Under the pieces are notes generated by a model, which saw only the letters and a program-made list of their open reading frames with translations, had not been told where the DNA came from and ran no database searches. The position numbers and the translations under genes were made by a program. Shown here in pieces: positions 1 to 8,046 of a DNA stretch of 14,460 bases. Numbering within the stretch: position 1 is the stretch's first letter; every line of letters starts with the position of its first letter. Source of the DNA: Rhizopus sp. PT2906 (taxonomy: Eukaryota > Mucoromycota > Mucoromycetes > Mucorales > Rhizopodaceae); contig JAMYHX010000740.1 in assembly GCA_025529335.1 (NCBI GenBank), positions 1 to 14,460 on the forward strand, in the 5' to 3' direction.

Positions 1-32
1 AATATAAATAGCAGTCATAGATTCTCTCTCCC

Positions 33-39
33 TATAAAA
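33..39 (+). promoter_or_regulatory. TATA box upstream of the first gene
   Basis: The motif TATAAAA is visible here, about 118 bp before an ATG at 151 that sits in a good eukaryotic context (CAACAATGG). The stretch between is AT-rich and pyrimidine-rich, as expected of a short fungal 5' leader. A second TATAAAT-like motif lies at about 4-10. The assignment rests on motif and position only. Confidence 0.5.
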
Positions 40-161
40 CGAACACGCGTCTTATTTAACAACATTCAGCTTTTCTTTTTAAAGAATCTAATTCGCAAGT
101 CATCGACTTAATAACCTTTTTACAGTAACAACTAAAAACTGAATACAACAATGGATACTAA

Positions 162-1151
162 GTGAAAGCCAAGTTACAGATATTATTATTACAAGCATCA
201 TTGGTAGGGAGTTTTTTTGAAAAAAGGCGAATATTAATTATTTCCATAGGTAATCATGCTCAAGGCAAATATGTTTCCAAACCAACGGAATGGCCAAATT
301 TCATGAAGTCTGATGTCCTTTATTGCCCAATGAAAACAGTCAAATCAAGCAAATTGCCACCATTACTCGTTGAAGTGCAGTACACGGCAAACATGGCTTT
401 CTTTCGACGACTGATGGAATATTCTCTTTCCATCAATAAACATTACCATGCTCTTCCCGTTGTATTAGCCATCTGTATACACAACACAATGTCGGATCTA
501 ATGGAGTTATCCACACCTTCGAGTACTCTGCCTTTTCTGGTAGAATTACCTTGTGTTGGTTGGGCAAAATCATGCTATTTGATGAATGCCGGATCTATTG
601 CCAAACACCTGCAAGAAATACCCCTTAATCCCTTTGTTGCAGTCGGTCATTTCTTGATTGAACAAAAGCCATCATTGGCCGACATGATTCATCGAGATGA
701 CAAAACGATTATTATGTTGTATGAACTTGCAAAGAAGGTATTTGGCGATCAGATCCAGGAGGAGCAAGATGCTGTCAATTCTGTAAAAAATGCCTATAAT
801 GAATTAAATAAGCGGTGCAGCACAGCCAAGAAATTTTTGCTTGAAGATGTTCAAGATGTGGAATCAAGGAAGCAGACATTAGACTGCTTGGATCAAGCTT
901 TGCTATACATTGATACCCACTTATCAAAAAAACATAATAGTATTGCCAATTCGAGCTCGAGCATGGATCAGGATGATCCAAATAAAAATAAGGATTGGCC
1001 TTTTGTGGAACAATATCAGCAAAATCATGGAGCTTTGGATTGGAAAGCTATTTTTGAAATTGGGAAACAGAAGGATTTGTTCAACAATTATGGAACATGG
1101 AAAAGTGCAAAAGCAGCATACTATCGTGCAAAAGCTAAGCGACATCCTTGA
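162..1151 (+). CDS. Hypothetical protein with PD-(D/E)XK nuclease-like core
   Basis: The open frame runs 329 codons. Residues 48-95 hold a pattern typical of PD-(D/E)XK nuclease-like proteins of the Rpn/transposase-associated kind: an Asp at 51 (SDVLYC), a hydrophobic strand ending in E71-V-Q73 (LLVEVQ), then F..RR...Y at 80-87. Residues about 195-255 look helical and charged, followed by a Ser/Asp-rich linker and a C-terminal block (about 278-326, DWPFVEQYQ...DWKAIFEIGKQ) that resembles a small Myb/SANT-like or family-specific domain. I recall similar proteins from Mucorales but cannot name a function. The start is unclear. The frame opens at GTG 162 right after an in-frame TAA, while the best ATG (151) is in another frame and reaches TGA after four codons. 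One extra A in the AA run at 160-161 would join them, so this may be a frameshifted copy or a sequence error. The first in-frame ATG is codon 48, which would cut into the conserved region. Amino-acid content and length favour a real coding region. Confidence 0.6.
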   Translation: MKAKLQILLLQASLVGSFFEKRRILIISIGNHAQGKYVSKPTEWPNFMKSDVLYCPMKTVKSSKLPPLLVEVQYTANMAFFRRLMEYSLSINKHYHALPVVLAICIHNTMSDLMELSTPSSTLPFLVELPCVGWAKSCYLMNAGSIAKHLQEIPLNPFVAVGHFLIEQKPSLADMIHRDDKTIIMLYELAKKVFGDQIQEEQDAVNSVKNAYNELNKRCSTAKKFLLEDVQDVESRKQTLDCLDQALLYIDTHLSKKHNSIANSSSSMDQDDPNKNKDWPFVEQYQQNHGALDWKAIFEIGKQKDLFNNYGTWKSAKAAYYRAKAKRHP

Positions 1152-1219
1152 TTGATTTGGGATTTATTTATTTTTTTACTTATTTAGGCAATATCGATCG
1201 TATTCGGTTCTTTGTTCTG

Positions 1220-1225
1220 AATAAA
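1220..1225 (+). terminator. Poly(A) signal after the first gene
   Basis: AATAAA lies 69 bp after the stop codon of the first gene, following a T-rich stretch at about 1160-1182. Its position suits 3'-end processing of that transcript. It is a short motif in AT-rich DNA and could occur by chance. Confidence 0.4.
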
Positions 1226-1403
1226 TGATCATCATGTTTTTGTTTTACGTTATGGGAAATATGCGGGTAGACTTACGAATAATCAATTGTGCAAAAGCTA
1301 CCTACACTGTCTTCAACATTAGCAGACAACAATGATGAAACGTACATTACTTCGTCATTATTTCCAAGTCCATCAATTGGAAGGAAAAAAGGCAAGATAA
1401 CAC

Positions 1404-1526
1404 CGAGGTAACAATATATGAGATAACAATAAGAGAAAGCAAAAAACGAGGAAACAGCAAGAAACGTTACCTCGTTGTTACCTTTGTTACACAAAATAGC
1501 GAGGTAACAAGTTATTCTGTTACCTC
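1404..1526. repeat. Cluster of GAGGTAAC sites in both orientations
   Basis: The octamer GAGGTAAC or its complement GTTACCTC occurs four times in 123 bp: 1405-1412 (+), 1466-1473 (-), 1501-1508 (+) and 1519-1526 (-). A partial copy (GTTACC) sits at 1477-1482. The last two form a perfect 9-bp stem, GAGGTAACA/TGTTACCTC, with an 8-nt loop; the first two form a 9-bp pair 53 nt apart. The cluster ends just before the T/A palindrome that precedes the mariner transposase. It could be subterminal transposase-binding sites of that element or operator sites for a transcription factor. No matching set is visible at the other end of the mariner element, which weakens the first reading. Confidence 0.6.
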
Positions 1527-1529
1527 TCC

Positions 1530-1557
1530 TTTTTTTTTTTTTTTAAAAAAAAAAAAA
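1530..1557. repeat. T15A13 palindrome
   Basis: Fifteen T are followed directly by thirteen A, a simple palindrome that can form a 13-bp A/T stem. A further run of 17 T at 1586-1602 lies just inside the transposase frame. Such tracts occur at transposon edges, in nucleosome-free promoters and as slippage products. Exact lengths may be affected by sequencing error. Confidence 0.6.
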
Positions 1558-1574
1558 CTTTTAATACAAGCAAG

Positions 1575-2891
1575 ATGAGTACATGTTTTTTTTTTTTTTT
1601 TTATGAAGACGGACAAGGTAAAATATTTGACGAAAGAGGCAATGACGCAATGGAGTGGGTTGAAGATGTCGATCCATTTCATTTAGAGACTCTTACGACA
1701 TTTCAAAAGTACAAACAAGCTCAGCCATCTGAGCAAGAACGAATGAGAGATGAGCTTGATGAGACTATGAACGAAGAAAAAACTTCTAAAGATGATAAAA
1801 AAGGGTATAATGTGTATTCTGCCGACCAGAAAGTTCTCTTTCTTTATTACTTGCAAGTTAGATTATACAAAGCTGCGAAAGCTGCTAGATTGTCTGGTGT
1901 GACTGAGCGTACTGGGCAACAATGGGCTAAAAGATTAAAGGACGATCCAGAATGGAATATATTCGAGAAGCAAACAAATCATGATAAGAGAAAAACTGGA
2001 ATGCTACAGCAAGAACACAAAAAGTACATTATAAATTTATACGATTAGCGCCCTGACGCACGCGTTGTGGATATAATTGAGAGTTTGACAAAGTCGTTTG
2101 AAAACTTCAATTTAAAAGAAATGAGCGTTCGCAACTTCATCAGGAATGAATGCAATTTGTCTTTTAAAAGAGCTACTTTGCACCCTGAAGAAAGAAATTC
2201 CGATGATAAACTCCAACAGCGATTTGAATGGATAAATCGATGGGCAGCAACTGATATGGACTATATGTCTAATTGTGTTTTTATTGACGAAATTGGCTTT
2301 AACATAAATATGCGTTCAACTTCAGCTTGGTCTACAGTTGATACACCGGCTATAGTAAAAACTAAGTCGACTAGAGCAATTTCCCATACGATTTTAGGCG
2401 CTATCAGTGTCTTGGGAGTAGTAGACATTGAGCTCAGAGTGGCTGAGAAACCTAAGCAACGTAAGGTTGAAGGTGGAAGAAAACGAAAGCAGACATCTGA
2501 CACAAAAAGAGCAAAAGGCACTACGATTGGGCATTATTTGAATTTCATTCGAAAAACTCTAGATGAAATGGACAAAAATCCTCTTATGAAAGGTTTTTTT
2601 ATTGTTATGGATAATGTTCCCATCCATACGCACAAAGACATTGATGAATTAATCACTTCTAGAGGTTACAGGAGCATCTATCTTCCTCCTTATTCTCCTG
2701 AACTCAATCCTATTGAGCAATTTTGGTCTGTTGTCAAAAACAAAGTCAAGAGAGGAATCTTTTCCGATAACGAAGATCTTAAGACGAGAATTGCTGAAGC
2801 ATGTAATAATGTTCCCATTCATCATTTAAAGGCCTTTATACAGCACTCTTGTAATCAATTTGATAAATGTAGAAATAAAGAGCCCATTTAA
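1575..2891 (+). pseudogene. Tc1/mariner DD34E transposase with one in-frame stop
   Basis: One reading frame continues through this span, interrupted by a single TAG at 2046-2048 (codon 158). The transposase would bind the element's ends, excise it and insert it at TA. Residues about 85-121 form a helix-turn-helix DNA-binding region. The DDE catalytic core follows: the first Asp at codon 238 (CVFIDEIGF), the second at codon 346 (VMDNVPIHT) and the Glu at codon 381 in YSPELNPIEQFW. Thirty-four residues separate the last two, the Tc1-family DD34E spacing. All three catalytic residues are present, and a basic KRK segment lies between the first two. The start is uncertain because codons 5-9 are a poly-Phe run from a T17 tract; Met26 (1650) is a more natural start, or the T17-ATGAAG stretch is a splice acceptor. 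The lone nonsense codon suggests recent inactivation, though readthrough cannot be excluded. Confidence 0.9.
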
Positions 2892-2926
2892 TGATAAGTT
2901 TCCATGAGAGTATGTTCAGGATTAAC

Positions 2927-3075
2927 CCGCAATTTGATTTCACAGAAAACTACAAATTGATGTTCAAGAAGCCGCAATTTGATTTTTGAAAAACCCGCAA
3001 ATCGTTGTGAATGGAAAGTGCAATTTAAAATTTTATTTTTCCGCTATTTAATTTTTAGAAATTCGCAATTTAACG
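2927..3075 (+). repeat. Degenerate ~22-bp tandem array at the mariner right end
   Basis: Related units begin near 2927, 2951, 2972, 2995, 3019, 3041 and 3062, spaced 21-24 bp. The clearest are CCGCAATTTGATTT (2927, 2972) and TTCGCAATTTAACGC (3062); the others are GCAATTT-like variants. The regular spacing of about two helical turns suggests serial protein-binding sites, perhaps for the transposase, on one DNA face. The array ends in an AACGCTGCGTT palindrome about 25 bp before the next element. The repeat pattern is seen directly; the binding role is inference. Confidence 0.55.
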
Positions 3076-3100
3076 CTGCGTTCACTGTAAAACGCTAATC

Positions 3101-3524
3101 GAGTCATAGGGTGGATCGACGTTTGAAGTAACACAGTGGCAACCCTAAGGGACGCTTGGGGCTCTTTGTTCGCCAATGTATACGATCGGTAAAAACAAAG
3201 TCCACAAGTGCGCCAACTTTTCCTGGAGGCTTTACTCTATATGCTATCATGGTTCATGACAGCTAACGTACGTTTACAATGCATTAGGCACAATGCCTTA
3301 AGCGAGCATTGACAATAGATTTATTGTTGTGATTACTCAAAAAGTTGAGATTAGTGTCACAGGGAGTGAGGGTAAATCAGCCAATAGAAAGAAAAGTACC
3401 AAATATACCCTACTCACTGGCTATAACAGAGTCGGTATATACATAAAATGACTACTTTAGGCGCCCTCATTAGAGATCGGGTCATCTTCATGCATGCATG
3501 CATTGTCAACACAGAATCACAAGG
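3101..3524 (+). repeat. Left long inverted arm
   Basis: Pairs with 10185-10612 in inverse orientation. Similarity begins at GAGTCATA and ends around CAACACAG/ATCACAAG. By eye most positions agree, with the best block at 3297-3384 (88 bp, one mismatch at 3364). The inner end carries a 14-bp palindrome of ATGC repeats at 3490-3503, also kept in the other arm. The first ATG candidates of the Rep/helicase gene fall inside this palindrome, so the arm may also serve as its promoter and leader. Confidence 0.85.
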
Positions 3525-4079
3525 ATAGAAATTTGAGCACATTTGATCCCAAAGAAAGAAGCCAAATCAAGGCGTTTCAGAAATTTATCATGATGAAACC
3601 AAATGGCCACTGTTGCTTCCGTATGAGGTTGCTTTATCTAGAAGATCAAAAGTATCGCACCGTTGCATCGCCCACTAATTTGCCGTGCTTGAAGTGGAAT
3701 ATACAACCAATTTTAAAGGGCAACCTTTACATGGTATGTTCAGCCCATCGAACAGTCGCAAAGGAAAACTTTTCAAGATTTATTTTTCCAGGCACATCAA
3801 AGCTCAGTTTGTATGGTGGATGATAGCATCCAGATCTAATCGATTAAATTTATAGGTGATTTGGTGAATGAAACAAAAAACCTAAACTATCGTGAAAAGT
3901 CTATTCTATCTCCAATCAAGCTGTACTCTCAAATCACCCGAAAGTTGGCTCCCAACAAAGGAAGAATAGGACATTTTGAAATGAGGGGCTCTATAAGTCG
4001 CTTGCATAATTATGAATTCGCTGAGATGACATATGGTGGTACCCTCAGCTTATTCTTTCAGCTGGACAACCAGACTTAA
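3494..4079 (+). pseudogene. N-terminal part of the Rep/helicase gene (DUF6570-like)
   Basis: Two frames cover this part. The first (3494-3823) starts with Met-His-Ala inside the left arm's palindrome and is not recognisable to me. The second (from about 3850) carries REKSILSPIKLYSQITRK followed by GRIGHFEMRGSISRLHN. This resembles the DUF6570 region that precedes the Helitron N domain in many eukaryotic Helitron proteins: an 'E..liSPi..y.qi.r' pattern, then a G..hF/G block. The next frame takes over near 4055 (GQPDLIDKRSVQEAYKALQD). The domain name is from memory of the family; the motif strings are seen directly. Confidence 0.55.
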
Positions 4080-5700
4080 TAGATAAAAGAAGCGTCCAAG
4101 AGGCTTACAAAGCTTTGCAAGATGTCAACCCCCTTCTGGCCAGAAACAAGCTGCCAAAACTCACGTATTCTTTGGTCAATTATCATGTCTCTGAAAATAG
4201 AAAGCATGTAGGCTCGGCTGTAGACTGGAAAAGCAACGCTCTTTTTGCAATGGAAGATACCAATTCTCAATCAGCCGATGTAGACTTCAATGACCTATTG
4301 ATTGGAGAAGACCTTGATGGAAAAGTCATAAAGTACTCTCACCCTAGCCTTTTAGCGTTGATCTTTCCTCATCTTTTCACCACCAGTACTGGACACTATT
4401 CCATGGTGCCTAAGGTCAAACCTCATTCAACAATATCTACGCCTTCTGAGCAAAGGATTTACGACATACCTGAATCAAATGGAGGAATTGCAGCAGCTAC
4501 CTTGAATGGCGAGACACTCACAAGTTTTGTTAAGTCTAGGTTAATGAAAAAAGATAAACGATTTGCCCAGGATCCTTCTTTTCTGTTCTTTATGCTTGAT
4601 GCTGTAGAAAAGAAAAACATTGCCGCTGCAAACAGATTTTTTGTTTCAACTAAAGGAAAAGGTAAAAAATTAAAGCAACGTGATCTAATCGATTCAACAA
4701 CCAAGAAGCTGACAAAAATGTCATGTCAGCTGTTCCACCACAAATCAAATCTTCATATGCATATAAACGTCAAAATTTTTTGGATCTTCAATGCATATTT
4801 GAAAACCTTGAACCACCACAGTTATTCGTGACTTTTTTGTGCGATGACAACAGCGAGGACTTCAAGAACTTGACTGCGGGGACCAAAAACCCTTGAGATA
4901 ATCCTGTTACTTTCGAATTTCACTGGAAACGTAAATGGTTAAAATTCTTCAATGACTATATTCTAGGCCATTTCGCTGATCAAATCAAAGGAATCAAGGA
5001 ACATAACTGGGTTATGGAACGCCAAGATCGCGAGTCACCGCATATCCATTTAGCTTTATGGACAGAAGCGACTGTAGAGGAGCTCATTAAGATGAAAGTG
5101 GTGCACACATGGTTTCCGAAGGGCAACAGTAGCAGAGATTCATTGATGTATCATTTAGTCAACAAGCATCAGTTACATTCTTGTGCCAACATGAAGTAAG
5201 TTCTATTTTATCCTCGTAGTGCTCCAAATGCCAATTGTATTATGAAAACACTCTAGTTATTGTAAACGTGGTTAACCTGATAGACCTTGTCGATTTGGAT
5301 TCCCAAAACATGAGTCACCAGTAACTTATATGGATACAGACCACCGTGTAATTTATCGCAGAGGTGTTGGGGACTATATGGTGAATAACTATAATCCGTA
5401 TCTCCTTGCAACATTTCGGACGAACATGGATATTCAGTATAATGATGGCTCGCAAGCTGTTAGATACTTAGCTAAATACATGGCAAAAGATGATTACACC
5501 ACACATGTACAGATCGGGAAAAGTAAGCAAGGATATCATCAAAAGTCGTCTTTCGTAAAAGGGTCATAGCATCTGAAATCTAGAATCATTGGTGCTATTG
5601 AAGCCACGTATGACCTTCTTGACTGGCACAAGCATGGCAACTCCAGAAATGGTATATTTATCAATACCGGGCTATATGGACATGACTCCCAGAATTAGAA
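4060..5700 (+). pseudogene. Helitron N domain and HUH two-tyrosine endonuclease
   Basis: The N domain is seen at about 4330-4790 (HPSLLALIFPHLF, then a FVKSRLMKKDKRFAQDP block). The HUH nuclease follows. PPQLFVTFLCDD leads to an in-frame TGA at 4894, then the metal-binding motif PHIHLALW, with its two His codons at 5041 and 5047. Cys-rich fragments come next, in shifting frames, ending with CRFGFPK (from 5288). The catalytic tyrosine pair is YLAKY, codons at 5465 and 5477, the Y-x3-Y spacing of Helitron Rep proteins. After TAG 5567 the same frame continues (GAIEATYDLLDWHKHG). Every catalytic residue I know to look for is still encoded even though the frame is broken. The enzyme would nick DNA and form the 5'-phosphotyrosine link. 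Confidence 0.85.
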
Positions 5701-7417
5701 ATGATTTGGACGAATTAGCTGAGAACTCAGAGGATGTGTTTGCTAAAGGCCCTATACAAATCTACGAGAAGCGAGATGGAGCTACAAAGGTGACAGTACC
5801 ACAATTTTTTGTCGTTATATCCGTGATTATCAATCAGGATATGAAGAAGAGCTTGATGCAGTACGTGAGTCTACCAATAGAAGCTTTTACTTGGGATCTG
5901 ATCTTCCAAAGTATGTCGCCAGTGGAAAGAGTAAATTCGTTTTACGAGCCAGACATAAGGAAGTCTTTTGGCGTACGTTCAATCAGAGCGAAATGAATGG
6001 CGAAATTTACTACTGTCAGCAAATAGTTACAGAGACCCATTTTCAACACAACATTCGAAGAAGGTAGAGGTTTATATCCAACATGGAAGGATTATTATGA
6101 GCATCTGATAAGCATACCCATGGAAGAAGGAGGAATCATACCAACTCCTGGTAGATCAAATATCACAAACATTAGTGATATCAATGATCTGAATAGAGGA
6201 GAGAAAGTCACTAGAAAAGAATTGAAAGTCATGCTTAGAAATGCCAATCCTGAACAAGAAAGTGTCTTTAGGCAAGTAAAGAATGAATTCGAAACCAGCT
6301 CTATTACATTTGTATCTGATGCGGCGGCCACAGGAAATTCATATATCCTGCGAATGTTTGAACGATACTATCGTCTAAAAGGATTCAAAGTATGTGTGTT
6401 TTTGCGTCAGTACAAACTAAAAAATACTAGCGTCGGTATAGGTCTTCAAATTAGCACCAACAGGTGTAGTGGCCCACAACATAACAAGGCAGAGATTACA
6501 TCGATTTTTTGGTATGGCAAATCAGTCAAAGGCCCCAAATTTTCAGAATTTAGATGATTGTATCAAGTTATATCCCAAGATTATTCTACTTATCGATGAA
6601 CATTCAATGATTGGCGCTTCTCTACTAAACTCTATTAACGATGCATTAATCAAAACTACTAACAGATTCTCAATCATGGGCTGCGTAAAAACAATCTTCT
6701 TTGGTGATATAGCGCAGCTTCTACCTCCGGAGAAAGGCGAATCTATGATGTGGAGAATGGCAATATTCAACAATGTAAATAGATATGACCTTATTCGATC
6801 AGTCCGCCAAAAAGACGAGGCTTTTATCAGTGTATTGAACAAAGTGATGTTGAGTTTTTTGATGAGAATGTAATCATGTTTATCAATAGAAGAACCGTTT
6901 TACAGAAGAATTTGCCTTTGAATTGCCTGTGTCTCTACACAACAAGAGCTCGAGTTGAAAATGCCAACGCAAATGATTTCAAAATACTTCCTGGTGAAGA
7001 AGTACGTGCTGTAGCTCAAGGTTCGTACGTAGGTACTCTAAACACAGCAAGAAGGGTACTCAAAGAAACAAGGCTATCACAAGAGCTTTTGCTGAAGGTT
7101 GGCATGCCGGTCATACTAATCCAAAATATGAATATTTCTCTTGGATGGGTCAATGGAGCTATCACACGATTTTTGAAATTGATGAGAACAATATTAGACT
7201 ATAAAAATATGATGACGACGATGTCGAGCATGAAGAACCCCGTCTGTACTGGATACAACGAATCACTCGGCAAGTCCCTGGTATCAGCTATGCAAAGACT
7301 CAATTTCCTATTGTTCCTGCATTTGCAAGCACCATCCATAAATATCAAAGTGCTACCATTGACTGTGTTGGCATTTACCTAGACAACATGCTGACGTCAA
7401 AAAAGAAACATATTTAA
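5690..7417 (+). pseudogene. Linker and Pif1-like helicase of the Helitron protein
   Basis: The linker (about 5690-6110) passes through three frames; the helicase follows from about 6220. Its first motif reads SDAAATGNSY at 6315-6344, where intact Pif1 proteins have G-x-x-G-x-G-K-S/T. The invariant Lys is Asn (AAT, 6336-6338) and two glycines are Ala, so ATP binding should be lost. The later motifs look good: LAPTGVVAHN (6451), IILLIDEHSM with Asp-Glu at 6595-6600, GDIAQLLPP (6703), SVRQKDEAF (about 6800), LLLKVGMPVILIQN...GWVNGAI (about 7090-7165) and STIHKYQSAT (7328). The helicase would unwind the strand freed by the nuclease. Remains of the extreme C terminus appear after 7417 in yet another frame. 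Confidence 0.85.
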
Positions 7418-7605
7418 TTTTTTTTTGGTGCTTCTTTGCCATTGAAAATTAAAAGAAAGTATGGAGTAGATGTGGAGGTCATTTACATCTCTAGAAAGAA
7501 AGCATGCATTGAAGAAGAGGAACAAAATTACAATCTAATTACAATCCTGACCTCTCGAAAGCCAGCTAACTGGAATGGAATTAGCAAAACTAAACAAATT
7601 TTTTG

Positions 7606-7896
7606 AAAAAAATCTTTTACTAAAATTTAATTCAAATTTGTAAAGTCTTGTTTTATTTTATTTTAAAAGAGATATGTTATATTACAGAAAGGAAAAAGTG
7701 ACCCTTTGTATACTTTACTTTTTTTTTTCGTTACCTGTGTATGTCAGCATATATTGCACCTTCTATGGACACAGCCACCATTTGTCGTAATATACGATCC
7801 ATAGAATGAATAAAGAGCTGGTGTGTATTATTAGAAGTGGGTTAAAAAAAGGACCACACTTTATTTTTACAACTATTCTCTTTTTCTTGGTCAAAG
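7606..7896. other. AT-rich non-coding stretch after the helicase remnant
   Basis: No open frame of note is present. The segment is rich in A/T runs and contains the nested inverted repeat at 7761-7806. An AATAAA lies at about 7809-7814 and might have served as a poly(A) signal for the Rep/helicase transcript. Confidence 0.5.
7761..7806. repeat. Nested inverted repeat downstream of the Rep/helicase gene
   Basis: TTCTATGGA (7761-7769) pairs perfectly with TCCATAGAA (7798-7806). Directly before the right half sits a second hairpin, TCGTA-ATA-TACGA (7785-7797). Helitrons end with a short hairpin a few bases before a CTRR tetranucleotide followed by T; here CTGG followed by T occurs some 15 bp downstream. 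This is a possible original Helitron 3' end, but the stem is A/T-rich and the tetranucleotide is short. Confidence 0.4.
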
Positions 7897-8046
7897 TCAA
7901 CAAGAGTCAACAAGAGTCAATAATAGCCAATAATAGCCAATAATAGCCAATAATAGCCAATAATAGCCAATAATAGCCAATAATAGCCAATAATAGCCAA
8001 TAATAGCCAATAATAGCCAATAATAGCCAATAATAGTCAATAATAG
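7897..8046. repeat. 10-bp minisatellite with CCAAT in each core unit
   Basis: Fifteen 10-bp units are present: two TCAACAAGAG, one TCAATAATAG, eleven identical CCAATAATAG and one closing TCAATAATAG. Core units are identical, with variant units at both ends, the usual sign of expansion from the middle. Each core unit holds a CCAAT pentamer, so eleven CCAAT boxes lie in register with the DNA helix. Stops occur in all frames, so it is not coding. It may be a neutral expansion or a multi-site binding array. Confidence 0.95.

Larger units (their letters stand above)
1575..3090 (+). mobile_element. Tc1/mariner-type element, ends only partly defined
   Basis: The block comprises a DD34E transposase frame and a non-coding right part with repeated CCGCAATTTGATTT-like units. 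I could not find a matching inverted terminal repeat on the left. Weak TGCGGGT and ATCAATTG words occur at 1262-1287, but they do not line up with the right side. No TA target duplication can be fixed. The left boundary could lie anywhere between about 1230 and 1570. The right boundary is close to the start of the next element at 3101, so the two units abut or one cut into the other. Confidence 0.6.
3494..7605 (+). pseudogene. Helitron-type Rep/helicase gene, many frameshifts and stops
   Basis: Successive frames spell one colinear protein of Helitron type: a DUF6570-like region, the Helitron-like N domain, a HUH endonuclease, then a Pif1-family helicase. Such proteins nick and strand-transfer single-stranded DNA during rolling-circle transposition. 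Frame changes are needed near 3830, 4055, 4725, 5200-5270, 5680, 5806 (a T6 run), 6060, 6430, 6845 and 7172 (a T5 run). In-frame stops lie at 4894 (TGA), 5273 (TAA), 5567 (TAG) and 7202 (TAA). Matches to the family continue on both sides of each break, so the gene was once intact. Several breaks fall in homopolymers, so a few may be sequencing errors, but not all can be. A few might be introns: GTAAGT occurs at 5196, yet the nearest AG makes only a 24-nt intron. Weakly related sequence runs on to about 7605, beyond the stop at 7415. Confidence 0.85.

Noticed and set aside
775..1155. Short ORFs on both strands within the first gene
   Set aside because: They overlap the 329-codon frame in other phases and show no independent support.
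1262..1378. Left inverted terminal repeat of the mariner element
   Set aside because: TGCGGGT and ATCAATTG words echo the right-side units, but they cannot be aligned over more than about 8 bp.
1273..1494. 73-codon minus-strand ORF downstream of the first gene
   Set aside because: It covers the GAGGTAAC repeat cluster, is rich in Phe/Ser/Tyr and has no known motif.
5196..5219. Intron in the Rep/helicase gene (GTAAGT...TAG)
   Set aside because: Only 24 nt long, too short for splicing, and removing it leaves the reading in a frame that stops soon after rather than in the CRFGFP frame.
7897..8046. CRISPR-like array
   Set aside because: The units are 10-bp perfect tandem repeats with no spacers, in a eukaryotic-looking context; it is a minisatellite.
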